Source of the DNA: Omphiscola glabra
Taxonomy: Eukaryota > Mollusca > Gastropoda > Lymnaeidae
DNA: 64,000 nucleotides
Reading direction: 5' to 3'
NCBI GenBank assembly: GCA_964017045.1
Contig: OZ024797.1
Span: 14,837,562-14,901,561 of the forward strand
Position numbers and translations under genes: made by a program. Below, piece after piece: positions 23,546 through 34,700 of the stretch. The first letter of the stretch is position 1. Each line of letters starts with the position of its first letter. The notes below the pieces were generated by a model. It saw nothing but the letters and a program-made list of their open reading frames with translations, ran no database searches and was not told the DNA's origin.

Positions 23546-25215
23546 CTCTACGTACCTTCGAAAAGTTCAATTGCACAATTTTGGATATTGATTCAAAAAC
23601 TATCGCCAGAAGAAACGGGTATCAAAAGTTTAGGTTCTATTGGGACATTGACCAGGAGGATCTAGTGAAATGGCGAGCAAAAGCACGGAAACAAGCTGCG
23701 AGAAAGAAGACGCCTTCTGCTCGTGCAAGCTACAACCGACTCACTGCTGAAGTTCGGGCTGCTGTCCAAGAGGCAAAAAAGATCTAAATGGTTAAGTGCA
23801 TGTAAAAGGCTCGACCTCCAAGATGAACGAAAGTTGTGGAGCATGTTAGGAAATCTCCCTGAAATGGGGAAGCAGAGGAACCAAGCTCTCTGGCATGGGG
23901 AAGCAGAGGAACCAAGCTCTCTGGCTTGGGGAAGCAAAGGAACCAAGCTCTCTGGCATGGGGAAGCAGAGGAACCCCCAGCTACTAAAGACAGCTAATGG
24001 CAACGAGGCAAGCGATGCAAAGAGAGCAATGTGCTCAACAAGGCCAGAGAGACGGACGAAAATCAGAAGTCTGAGGAAAAATGGAATTTGTGTCCAACGT
24101 TTTGGGCCCCATTAAGAGCTTTTCACGACCACTAGGAAAGTGCAAAAAAGGTAAATCACCAGGTTCTGATATAAGGTCTATAATTACATGCTAATCCATT
24201 TGGGTAAGCATGCGAGAGAAATTTTGCTGGCTCTCATCAACCGGACTTGGATTACAGGCAAGCTTCCGAAAATGTGTAAGAGAGCCATAGTTATCCCAAT
24301 ACCAAAAGATGGGAAACCAGGTCGTTTACCTACAAGCTACCGCCCCATTTCCCTAACATCGTGTATGGGGAAAGTAGCTGAAAGAATGGTAAATGGAAGA
24401 CTCTACTGGTTTTTAGAACGGACTAAATTGCCTACTACCGACTTAAGGTGGATTCCGCAAGGGCTGCAACTCATGGACCATGTAATCCGTTTTGTCACGT
24501 CCATGACAAACTAGCTCCAAAAAGAAGAAAAACACGGTCGCAGTATTCTTTGACCCCAAGCAGGCGTACGACCGAGTATGGCGCAGGGGCCTAATGTATG
24601 AGTTCCAGAAACTCGGGATTTCTGGTAACATGTCCACATGGGTAGCCTATCTGATTGTCTTAGAGGACGGACTCCCGCAGGGGCCACCCCTCAGCTGCAC
24701 ACTTTTCCTCACTTATGTGTACGACCTGCAAGAGGAACTAGAGTCTCAGAACGCGATTTTCCCTGAGACGATCTAGTAATTTGGAGCTCGGGAAAGGATG
24801 TCAGACTATTGCAGAGCCGGCTGCAACGCGACATCGATGGAATAGAAATCTACGCGCAGAGATGGACTATGGTCATGAACACGGACAAGTCGGTTTACTC
24901 GTTATTTACGAACGGGCGGAATGCACTGAAAGTGGGAACTAAATTAACCATCAATGGTAAAGATTTCATGTGGGATCGGATACCAGTGTATTTGGGCGGT
25001 CAAGTTGGACCAGAAGCACAAACTTCACAACCATATACACGAAATATGCGCTAAGACTTCCCAAAAATTTGGCCTGGTGAAAAAGCTAGCCTGCACCGAC
25101 TGGGGCGCGGAAGCAAGAATGCTGAGGACCATTTACTTCAGCAGCGGGAGAGAGGCAATTGACTACAGCCTCCTGGTTCAGACCTTCGCATGCAAACAGA
25201 GTCTGATGTCCTAAA
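23546..25215 (+). mobile_element. Dead 5'-truncated Jockey-like non-LTR retrotransposon
   Basis: Translated pieces match the reverse transcriptase of Jockey-type LINEs. In order: a basic linker before RT (23560-23787); GKSPGSD (about 24151); YRPISLTSCMGK (from 24338); the motif-A region FFDPKQAYDRVW (from 24546); and the LPQG motif-B region (about 24672). Next come the remains of the catalytic FADD box at 24758-24772, which reads F-P-stop-D-D, then LVIWSS and the thumb region to about 25214. The frame changes at least four times (1, 2, 0, 2, 0). No endonuclease domain lies upstream; the 19-bp array sits there instead. It cannot encode an active enzyme. The clade call comes from recalled family motifs. 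Confidence 0.88.
23866..23980. repeat. 31-bp tandem repeat inside the retrotransposon, about 3.7 copies
   Basis: The core ggggaagcagaggaaccaag starts at 23866, 23897, 23928 and 23959, exactly 31 bp apart. Related Jockey elements have no such repeat at this point as far as I know. Three extra units add 93 bp, a multiple of three, so the local frame (23723-24115) stays open. Confidence 0.93.
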
Positions 25216-25737
25216 ATCTATTTAAAGAAAAAAGTCTTTAAATTTTTCTTACATGACCTTTTTTTTATCATTGTCAATGTCCGTCAAAGATTGAGGCAAA
25301 CTGTTCCTTTGATTGTACATATACTCGCTGAACTATTAAATTGATCAGAATAATGGTACATAATCCGCGTTACACTTGAATAATAAATGATCTGTAGTAA
25401 TTTTGACTTAGATTGAGCTTTTCCTTTGATTTCTTATACGTATCATTTGTTTCATTTGGTACATCAAAACAAGGTGGTGTCAGAAAAGTTGTAGAGATTT
25501 AGGGAAAGATCACCTCAGCATTAGATAGCGCGTGACACTTACCACAGGGATTCACTTGAAAAGACTTCTTTGAACTACGCGCGGGCTCCTGCGTCTGCTG
25601 CATCAGCAGTGCAGCCGTGGCGTGTTTGAAGACCAAGTCAATGCATAACTTAGTGTCTCGTGTCAATGTGACAGCTGCAGCTATAGCTCAAATCAGCAGT
25701 TTATGGTACAGAAACGCAAAACAGACACTCATCATGT
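25216..25737. other. Non-genic spacer
   Basis: AT-rich at first; no gene recognised. It may include the retrotransposon's 3' untranslated region, but no tail is visible. Confidence 0.5.
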
Positions 25738-25862
25738 AAGGATGGTTGTAACTAACTCACCTTAAGATGGTCGCAACTTATATCTGACTTTAAGATGGTC
25801 GCAACTAGATTACTTCAAGATGGTCGCAAATAGCTTACTTTAAGACAGTCGCAATAAACTCA
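25738..25862. repeat. Degenerate ~25-28-bp tandem repeat, about 5 copies
   Basis: Copies of aagatggtcgcaact recur at about 25741, 25766, 25794, 25819 and 25844, with variable spacers. Confidence 0.8.
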
Positions 25863-25984
25863 CTACTTGTAACTGGCTATCTTTCAGATGCTGGTCTTCC
25901 CAGCTGACTTGGAAAAAGAGTCTTATGAAACAATTTGCTTTATTAGACGGAATGATAACAAACAATAACAAACCGCCATTTTGT

Positions 25985-26290
25985 GTGCAGGCTTCTTCTT
26001 CTTCTTCTATATGTTAAGGGCCCACGATCAATTTATTGATCATTCTGGCTCCTATGAATGTAGATGGGATTTGCAATGTCTCTGTGCCTGGTGTTGATGA
26101 GGATATTTCACTGGTTACAAGAGTAACTGTGTGAGGGTATCATGCACTGGGGGTTGGAAGGCCTGAGGCAATGGACGCAAATGAGTCAAGTGTTGTCGCC
26201 TCAACTGTTTCTTTTGAAAGCTTGTTCCATTCCCTGTCGGCTTTTTGTTCTGTTGAATAATGACTTGTCTTTATTTGACTAAGTTTCATT
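25985..26290 (-). mobile_element. 3' end of a second non-LTR retrotransposon
   Basis: On the minus strand a frame ends at a stop at 26140-26142 after reading EWNKLSKETVEATTLDSFAS. This matches the C-terminal WN-LP/S-x-x-V-x-A-x-(S/T)-(L/V)-(E/D)-x-F motif of many CR1/Jockey-type reverse transcriptases. About 90 bp further on lies a perfect hairpin, GATCAATTTATTGATC, then gggccc, then a terminal (GAA)n run (about 25992-26008 on the plus strand as TTC). A short microsatellite tail is usual for such elements. The rest of the element is absent (5' truncation). The hairpin and its flanks recur at 48731-48940. Confidence 0.75.
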
Positions 26291-26301
26291 TGTATTATTA
26301 T

Positions 26302-26540
26302 AGATGTGACATGCTCATGGGCTAGAGGTCAATCCCCAGCAGTACCAGACATTCTCTCATGGGCTAGAAGTCAGCCCCCTGTAACACCAGACATGCGCTC
26401 AATGGCTAGAGGTAAGCCCCTTAACAAACAACAGACATGCTTTAATGGGCTAGAGGTCAGCCCCACTCCCCACCGCAGCAACACCAGACATGCTCTCACG
26501 GACTATAGAATAACACCAGAAAATAAATCAACACAAATAC
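26302..26540. repeat. Degenerate 42-44-bp tandem repeat, about 5 copies
   Basis: gctagaggtcagcc recurs at about 26321, 26363, 26405 and 26449, together with accagacatgctctca. It directly follows the retrotransposon 3'-end fragment. Confidence 0.87.
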
Positions 26541-27055
26541 AAGCACTTTGAGTAGATCTGACATCGAATTTTAATCGTTTTTGCCAAGCTGTATGGACCA
26601 TGCGTCGTTCTCTCGTGTCCATCATGCCGTTGATTCTCCATAGAAGACCGCGCCTATGCTTAGTCGTTTCGCCAGAGATATTTCAATGCAGATTACACCA
26701 TCGTCTCCTGGAGACGGACGAATGTCAAAGTGTGGGGCGTATTTTGTTTACATTATCTTTAAAAAGAATATAATGAATTAATTAAAATCTGATATAATTA
26801 ACAAGAAAACATAGCAAATGATCATAAATCACTATCTTATGACATAGTAAAATATACACCGCTTAGCACTAAAGCCACAGTAAAACAGCCATACACAATA
26901 GAACACTGTGCAAACAGCCACTGAGTGGAACCGGTCGTGTAAAATAATGTATTTCGGACAATAATGAGTGACACACACAACCAAACCTGTCAACTGTCTA
27001 CATATTGATACGTCGTTGATGTTTTTTTTAAAAATCAGGCATGCGTTTTAAAAAA
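26541..27055. other. Non-genic spacer
   Basis: AT-rich sequence; nothing recognisable. Confidence 0.5.
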
Positions 27056-27322
27056 GACGTTTTCAAAGGACGTTTTCAGGGGACGTTTTCAGAGGCGTTT
27101 TCAGATGATGTTTTAAGAGGACGTTTTCAGAGTACGTTTTCAGATGACGTTTTCAGAGGACGTTTTCAGAGGACGTTTTCAGAGGACGTTTTCAGAGGAC
27201 GTTTTCAGAGGACGTTTTCAGAGGACGTTTTCAGAGGACGTTTTAAGTGGACGCTTTAAGAGGACATTTTAAGAGGACATTTTAAGAGGACGTTTTAAGA
27301 GGACGCTTTATAAAGACGGTTT
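27056..27322. repeat. 13-bp tandem repeat array, about 20 copies
   Basis: Unit cgttttcagagga. The last six copies switch to cgttttaagagga and cattttaagagga. Thirteen is not a multiple of three, so a long ORF (FRGRFQRTFSEDV) simply cycles through frames. Confidence 0.94.
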
Positions 27323-27907
27323 CGCCCGGTTCTATTAGAATTTTGTGTCGTTTCAGATCATCTAGCGATTGGATTCTTCCAGTGTGATGGCTGTAACGAA
27401 AGCTTCAAAGATATAACTTAAACTACAGAACGTCACTGTCTTTAATCTTTAGTTTTGGACTAATTTCATCTCTGATTCAAAGCATTTGCTATATTGTTCT
27501 CACCCTCACTTTGTCTACACATAGCCACTTGGTTAAAGAGTGTTTTTTTACCCTCTTTAAAAGCCCGCGTCCTGCTGTACGTGCCTTCTCGTGGAGGTTT
27601 GAGACTATGCAAACATCCTGCACGGTGGGTTCTGTAACCATCGATCATGTAGGATCACCTTGTGCAAAGAATTTGTTAAGACTTTTTTTCTTCAGTTCAA
27701 CGTGTCTTGTTTCCAGATCTTAATGCGAGGAAGTGGTCGAGGGTTGTTATGATCACATTTGTTGTTCAGAAACCTGTTTTATAGTAGAGATGTGCGGGAA
27801 TACGGTGAGGGTAGATGGAGTAAGTGGCTTGGTGTTGATGACGGACTGTTTTTTGCCTCCTAAGTGTAGTAAACAGTTGGTCAACGTAACTAAAAGAAAG
27901 GTAAAGA
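27323..27907. other. Non-genic spacer
   Basis: Single-copy sequence; no gene recognised. Confidence 0.5.
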
Positions 27908-28120
27908 TAGGATGGGAGAGAGGATGGGAGAGAGGATGGGAGAGAGGAGGGGAGAGAGGATGAGAGAAAGGATGGGAGAGAGGATGGGAGAGAGAATGAG
28001 AGAGAGGATGGCAGAGAGGATGGGAGAGAGAATGAGAGAGAGGATGGCAGAGAGGATGGGAGAGAGGATGGGAGAGAATATGAGAGAGGGGATGGGAGAG
28101 ATGAAGGGAGACAGGATGGT
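27908..28120. repeat. 12-bp purine-only tandem repeat array
   Basis: About 18 copies of gatgggagagag with gagaatgag and gatggcaga variants. A two-to-four-unit pattern (aatgagagagaggatggcag) repeats at about 27995 and 28030. The strong purine/pyrimidine strand bias could support triplex-like structure. Confidence 0.93.
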
Positions 28121-28248
28121 GAAAAATTATGACGGACTTTATGCAAGAGTCAACGGGGATGGACAACTAATAACTGCTAAAAGTCATTTTCACGACCTCA
28201 GCTGTTGTACCACCTTGTTGTTGAAGTAAGACTTTGACTTGATCAACC

Positions 28249-28545
28249 AATTTTGACTGGTTATTCAACTTTGACTGCATCACCATGACTTGTTGTACCA
28301 CCATGACTTGTTGTACCACTTTGACTTGTTTTACAACCATGACTTGTTTTACCACCATGACTTGTTGTACCACCATTACTTGTTGTACCACTTTGACTTG
28401 TTTTACAACCATGACTTGTTTTACCACCATGACTTGTTGTACCACCATGACTTGTTGTACCACTTTGACTTGTTTTACAACCATGACTTGTTTTATCACC
28501 ATGACTTGTTGTACCACTTTGACTGCTTGCGCCACTTTGACTGCT
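28249..28545. repeat. 18-bp tandem repeat with 72-bp higher-order unit
   Basis: Units of the form ccaccatgacttgttgta. A fixed order of four monomer variants (ccactttgac..., caaccatgac..., ccaccatgac...tttta, ccaccatgac...ttgta) repeats with ccactttgac at 28316, 28388 and 28460, exactly 72 bp apart. Frames on both strands are open and repetitive. Confidence 0.95.
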
Positions 28546-30024
28546 TGTACCTATTATCCAACAGAAATGATTGTTTTTCATAAGGCAAATCAAAAACAAA
28601 TGCTCCTTTGTAATGTCTGTTTTAGTTTTTTTTAAAGACTTGCAAGGATCCATGTCTGTCTTCATATGTCTGTCATCAGGGGCGTAGAGAGGGGGGATCA
28701 AGGGAGAAGCATTTAACCCCCATCCGCCTGGATTTTACAACAATAATATATTCTGTAACGGGTCAAATGGAAACATAATAATTTTATCTCGGATAATGTA
28801 TTGTTTTGTGATTTAATATCTACAGTAAATTAATTAGATGATTGATGTCATGCGCAGTGGCGTGGAAGTACGATATAGAGAGATAGTGGATGTATGGTCG
28901 ACAAGTATGGAAGTCCTTATATGTTTTGCCCTTGCAATGATTCAATTGTTCATCCTATTGACCATCGTGTGTAACAGTGTGCTATTTCAAGGAATATGAC
29001 AATATAAATTTTTAAAAATTTTCTTCCAATTATAGGAGACTTATTATTATTGTAAAATATGTCAAGTCGTGAATAAATATTATGGTGATGTCAAATTTCA
29101 TCTGATTTATATTATTGAAGGCATCGTCGTGATTAATTAATAAGAAGAAGAATGAAGTAGGTTGATACATCCAGTTCTCAAGTAAAGTGGATCATCATCA
29201 CGCCAAATAATGATGATGTTACATATTCCAACAATTTTAAAACTGCATAATACACATTGTACACTGTACACAGTACACATTGTACACTGCACACAAAAAT
29301 GACACCGACACTTCTCAAACTCTATAAAATATTGTTGGGGCCCATATGTCAAATATCTAATCCTGAATTTTCCCCAGGGCCTAGTTCCATGTATGTGTAC
29401 ATATCTAAATGTACTGATACGCGCTCAAATATTGACCATGGAAGCTTTCACACAAGATGTTTGTTTTCTAAAGTGAAACACTTAGCAGGTGTAGTCACCA
29501 TAAAAAAAAAAAAAAAAAAAAAAAAGATATTTGCAGAACGCCCTTAGATTTATATTTCATGAAATTTGATGACATGTCACAGACCACGTAGAATCTTCCA
29601 TTCTTGCCCAGACAATTATTTCTACACCGGGGTTACACTAGAAGTATCAAATGGCTGACAGTGTCATTTGATGACAGAATTCTTTGCAAGCTACCTGGAG
29701 TCGATCAAAGTTGTTGGTCAAATTTTAAGATTTTAAAAATAGTTAAAATCCATACATTTAACATTATTCACATGAGGCTGGGGGGGGGGGGGGGGGGGGA
29801 AAGGGGGGGGGGGATGAACAGCATTGTGAAAAAATACATCGGAGTTTGTGACGTGACGTTTCTTGGTTGTTCGGCTTGGGAACCCAGTTAGTAGTGATGA
29901 CTCCATACGAATGTAATGTACTACAACAAGTAGCAGGCGTTGTACAATATGGTGAACGGGGGCCACGTGGTGGACCAGGATGTTGTTCTAATAATGTGGT
30001 CGAGGTAAGGAGTCACAATGAAGG
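28546..30024. other. Non-genic spacer with A- and G-runs
   Basis: It includes a gtacac-rich palindromic cluster (29248-29296), a 24-base A-run (29502-29525) and a 20-base G-run followed by a second one (29780-29813). CAGTGGCGT at about 28855 resembles a hAT end without a partner. No gene recognised. Confidence 0.55.
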
Positions 30025-30164
30025 CTTCAGGGTTTCGGCCCCATTATATTGCCAGGAGATGCCGGCCCCATATTTTGCCTGAGGTGATGAACCATACTCT
30101 GGCCAGCGTACTGGGTACATACATACACTGACTTGGAGTACTGGGTCCATAATCTGGCCCAGGC

Positions 30165-31386
30165 GTGTTGGCCACATTTCAGCTGGAGTTTTAGCCCCAT
30201 TTCGGCTGGTGTTGTTTCCCACATTTCAGCTGGTGGTGTTGCCCACATTTCAGCTGGTGGTGTTGGCCACATTTCAGCTGGTGGTGTTGGCCCCATTTCG
30301 GCTGGTGTTGTTTCCCACATTTCAGCTGGTGGTGTTGCCCACATTTCAGCTGGTGGTGTTGGCCACATTTCAGCTGGTGGTGTTGGCCCCATTTCGGCTG
30401 GTGTTGTTTCCCACATTTCAGCTGGTGGTGTTGCCCACATTTCAGCTGGTGGTGTTGCCCACATTTCAGCTGGGGGTGTTGGCCACATTTCAGCTGGTGG
30501 TGTTGCCCACATTTCAGCTGGTGGTGTTGCCCACATTTCAGCTGGGGGTGTTGGCCACATTTCAGCTGGCGGTGTTGCCCACATTTCAGCTGGTGGTGTT
30601 GGCCACATTTCAGCTGGTGGTGTTGGCCACATTTCAGCTGAGGGTGTTGGCCACATTTCAGCTGGTGGTGTTGGCCACATTTCAGCTGGTGGTGTTGGCC
30701 ACATTTCAGCTGGGGGTGTTGGCCACATTTCAGCTGGGGGTGTTGGCCACATTTCAGCTGGGGGTGTTGGCCACATTTTGACTGGGGGTGTTGGCCACAT
30801 TTCAGCTGGTGGTGTTGGCCACATTTCAGCTGGGGGTGTTGGCCACATTTCAGCTGGGGGTGTTGGCCACATTTCAGCTGGGGGTGTTGGCCACATTTCA
30901 GCTGGGGGTGTTGGCCACATTTCAGCTGGGGGTGTTGGCCACATTTCAGCTGGGGGTGTTGGCCACATTTTGACTGGGGGTGTTGGCCACATTTCAGCTG
31001 GGGGTGTTGGCCACATTTCAGCTGGGGGTGTTGGCCACATTTCAGCTGGGGGTGTTGGCCACATTTCAGCTGGGGGTGTTGGCCACATTTCAGCTGGGGG
31101 TGTTGGCCACATTTCGACTGGTGGTGTTGCCCACATTTCGGGCTGGTGTGTTGCCCACATTTTGGGCTGGTGTGTTGGCCACATTTCAGCTGGTGGTGTT
31201 GGCCACATTTCAGCTGGTGGTGTTGGCCACATTTCAGCTGGGGGTGTTGGCCACATTTCGTCTGGAGTGTTGGCCACATTTTGACTGGAGTGCTGGCCAC
31301 ATTTCGGGCGGGAGTGTTGGCCACATTTCGGGCGGGAGTGTTGGCCCCATTTTGGCGGGAGTGTTGGCCCCATTTCGGCTGGGTGC
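30165..31386. repeat. 24-bp tandem repeat array, about 51 copies, with higher-order units
   Basis: Core ccacatttcagctgggggtg. Degenerate copies begin at about 30025. The left part repeats a four-unit block: gccccatttcgg at 30194, 30290 and 30386, exactly 96 bp apart. A unique cattttgactggggg unit recurs at about 30773 and 30965, 192 bp (8 units) apart. The eight-codon unit keeps frames open for up to 454 codons on the minus strand (PPAEMWPT) and 383 on the plus (HISAGGVG). No flanking domain supports coding. Confidence 0.96.
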
Positions 31387-33162
31387 CACATAATGTATCC
31401 GAAGATGCGTGTTAAGTCTAAACATGTCAGACCAAAAAGTTTTTTTTTTTTTTTTTTTTGAAACCTTAAACATCAAACAACGAATGCACCCTCTTGTTAA
31501 ATATCGTGGTGAAAACGTGTTCTATTTTTGTAACCTAATGTTGTCCTGTTTCCGGTTTCAGTGTAGAAATGTCTCACTCTGAACGCGGCCTTGACCCAAA
31601 ACTTCTAACGTTACAAGCTAATTTTTTTTGCTCGTTTCGATAAGAAGCAAAGTTTACCTTTAATCCACTTTAAATTTAGCAAAGTCTCCACACCTTAAAA
31701 CCTTTCTGTTGTAAGGGTCACCCCTGCCAATAGTCCAAAGTATGCTATTTTTTTGGTGAATATCCAAACAAGGTACTGCCTACACACCCACTCACACCCC
31801 CTCCCCGGTTTTGAAGTTGAAAGAATCATATCACCTCACTTTTAGTCAGGTGAAGACCAACCCCCCCCCCCCCCCTCTCCCGGGCCACAATACACACAGC
31901 TCAGACATGGTGTGCAAATGTAAACGCGTGACGTCATGGCCTGACCAAACACGGGCGTACAATCGCTGGCGTCATCACGTTCGTCAGCGCGACCTGATCC
32001 ATGGAAGACCTGATCCTTGGATGACGGCAAACACACCCGTTTGGCGTTAGCCGTGATGTCTTTTGAACTGCCTGTGTGTGTGTGTGTGTGTGTGAGTGTT
32101 TACGAGTGTTTGTGTGAGTTTGTATGTGTGTGTACCGTCAAATGAGGGCTGCACACCTTTTACATTTAAAATTTACCGCTATTTACGTGCACGGCCTAAT
32201 CGACCTTATCAAACGATCTTGGTGGCGTCATAATCTCGCGCTGCACTCAACTCAGTGTCACGATAGATTTAAAATAGTTTATAAATCATGAAATCTTTTT
32301 TTTTTTTTTTAACGCCCATAAAAGCTCTCTAGGTTCAAACTGTATCATACAACATGTCTTCGGTGTAAGACCCGCGTGACACTCGACCCTCACCAACATC
32401 AATGTCGAGCGGGGTTTTGTTTAAGTATTTCCCTCACTCCGGCACTAGGGCCCCAAAGCCGACAGTTCGGAAGCCTGCTGTTGAATTGACTACTCTAGAG
32501 GTTGACAGTGTTAACGAGCCGAGTCCCGTTGCTGAAGCTCTCAACACATTTAATCACCAGACTCTCGTTTGCTGGCGGCGCTATTATTTTCCACCTCGAA
32601 TCGTTCGTGACCCCCAGAATCCCATCAAATGACGTATAGTCACCGTCCTTAAGACTACGCAGTACAGCTATAAATTGAATGCTTCTCGTGAGCTGAGCCT
32701 CCCCACCCCCCTTTTTTCCCGACGTAACCGTATGTCCCCTGCATGTCAGGTGTGCAAAACTTGACGTCTCCGCCCTTAAACAGACTTATAAGTTAATCAC
32801 GGAATGCAGTCCGATGGACGGAAAGTCAATAAGAGGATTAAGCCTGAAAGTGTTGTATTTTAATTGTTAATCAGATGAAAATCAGCATTTACGTCTTGAT
32901 AAAATCTAGAGTTTTTTTTATTTTAAATATACATTTCTTCGTCTCTTAAGCTTAGATGAAAGAGAGGGGGGGGGGTGAATGGGGCCACGTGGGGCCTCAT
33001 CAACTGTCTGTAATCCTTTAAGTTTAAGAAAATTATTTCTTTGGCAATGGATGTTTGTGGAATCAATTTGGCTAATGGAAACTCTGGTGCATATAGGTTT
33101 CGCGTCCAGTAAGTCAATATGCAAGACGTGGTTGGTACATTTACGTGATAAAATGTGAGCAG
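31387..33162. other. Mostly non-genic spacer with homopolymer and TG tracts
   Basis: It holds a T-run (31440-31459), a 15-base C-run (31861-31875), a TG microsatellite (about 32073-32135), a T-run (about 32297-32310) and a G-run (about 32966-32976). The one coding-like stretch is listed separately at 32402-32632. Confidence 0.6.
32402..32632 (+). CDS. Possible first exon or transposon ORF start, unproven
   Basis: An ATG-started frame of 76 codons has a non-repetitive, balanced composition with charged and hydrophobic residues mixed. It begins MSSGVLFKYF; a KYF or SYF near the N-terminus is common in hAT-type and TTF/MYM-zinc-finger transposon proteins. I recognise no domain. The bases around the ATG are not a strong initiation context, and the frame stops at 32630 without any downstream continuation. 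Chance alone could produce a frame this long, so the call is weak. Confidence 0.15.
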   Translation: MSSGVLFKYFPHSGTRAPKPTVRKPAVELTTLEVDSVNEPSPVAEALNTFNHQTLVCWRRYYFPPRIVRDPQNPIK

Positions 33163-33505
33163 ATGTTTGTCAGTGTGCATTGCATGTGAGCAGATGTTTG
33201 TCAGTGTGCATTGCATGTGAGCAGATGTTTGTCAGTGTGCATTGCATGTGAGCAGATGTTTGTCAGTGTGCATTGCATGTGAGCAGATGTTTGTCAGTGT
33301 GCATTGCATGTGAGCAGATGTTTGTCAGTGTGCATTGCATGTGAGCAGATGTTTGTCAGTGTGCATTGCATGTGAGCAGATGTTTGTCAGTGTGCATTGC
33401 ATGTGAGCAGATGTTTGTCAGTGTGCATTGCATGTGAGCAGATGTTTGTCAGTGTGCATTGCATGTGAGCAGATGTTTGTCAGTGTGCATTGCATGTGAG
33501 CAGAT
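33163..33505. repeat. 31-bp tandem repeat array, 11 copies
   Basis: Core catgtgagcagatgtttgt plus a cagtgtgcattg linker. The copies are almost identical. The array passes without a break into a 26-bp array sharing the same core. Confidence 0.95.
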
Positions 33506-34107
33506 GTTTGTAAATGGGCATGTGAGGAGATGTTTGTAAATGGGCATGTGAACAGATGTTTGTAAATGGTCATGTGAGCAGATGTTTGTAAATGGGCATG
33601 TGAGCAGATGTTTGTAAATGGGCATGTTAGCAGATGTTTATAAATAGTCATGTGAGCAGATGTTTGTAAATGGGCACGTGAGCAGATGTTTGTAAATGGG
33701 CATGTGAACAGATGTTTGTAAATGGGCATGTGAGCAGATGTTTGTAAATGTTCATGTGAGCAGATGTTTGTAAATGGGCATGTGAGCAGATGTTTGTAAA
33801 TGGGCATGTGAGCAGATGTTTGTAAATGGGCACGTGAGCAGATGTTTGTAAAAGGGCACGTGAGCAGATGTTTGTAAATGGGCATGTGAACAGATGTTTG
33901 TAAATGGGCATGTGAGCAGATGTTTGTAAATGGGCATGTGAACAGATGTTTGTAAATGGGCATGTGAACAAATGTTTGTAAATGGTCATGTGAGCAGATG
34001 TTTGTAAATGGGCATGTGAGCAGATGTTTGTAAATGGGCACGTGAGCAGATGTTTGTAAATGGGCATGTGAGCAGATGTTTGTAAATGGGCATGTGAGCA
34101 GATGGAT
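33506..34107. repeat. 26-bp tandem repeat array, about 23 copies
   Basis: The core catgtgagcagatgtttgt is the same as in the preceding array, but the linker is the 7-bp aaatggg instead of 12 bp. Units here are more variable (aacag, cacg, tcatg variants). The minus-strand frames (HLQTSAHMPIYK) are repeat artefacts. Confidence 0.95.
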
Positions 34108-34389
34108 TTTGTGTCATATGATTTGATGTTAAATATAACAGAATATATTTTGCGACACATCAAAATCAACATCATAACGTTATAAACAATTTTGTCACCA
34201 TAATACACATATTTTACCGGGACTTTGACATCATATAACATAAATCGTATTTTACGACATTAACGTTATGTCATAAACCACAGGGACCACATGTTTGCAA
34301 ATTGGTAATACAGTGTTAATTATCTTTTCTTTGATGCGTATAGGATATGTAATGACATGAAGCAGGCGTAGCTCGTGATCTCTACAACT

Positions 34390-34700
34390 AGCATATAACA
34401 CAGGTACAAGATCACTGGTACATAACACTGGTACATAACACAGGTACAACATCACAGTTGCAAAACACTGGTACACACCACTGGTACATTACACAAGTAC
34501 AGCATCACAGTTACAAAATACTGGCATATGACTGGTACATTACACACGTATACATCATCAAAGTAGCTAAATACTGGTACAAACCACTGGTATATAACAT
34601 GTTATATAACACAGGTACATAACACAGGTCCAGCATCACAGCTGCAAAATAATGGTACAAAATACTGGTACCAAACACTGGTACATAACACCGGCATATA
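34390..34700. repeat. Degenerate short tandem repeat (tggtacataacac family)
   Basis: Loose repetition of cactggtacataacac, acaggtacaacatcacag and similar motifs with variable spacing. The preceding 280 bp (34108-34389) hold AT-rich unique sequence. Confidence 0.8.

Noticed and set aside
22606..23787. 393-codon open frame ending in retrotransposon-like sequence
   Set aside because: It fuses a 19-bp array with a truncated LINE; the array reads the same in every frame.
30027..31391. 454-codon minus-strand and 383-codon plus-strand open frames
   Set aside because: Both are readings of the 24-bp repeat; no non-repeat domain, and frames on both strands cannot both be under coding constraint.
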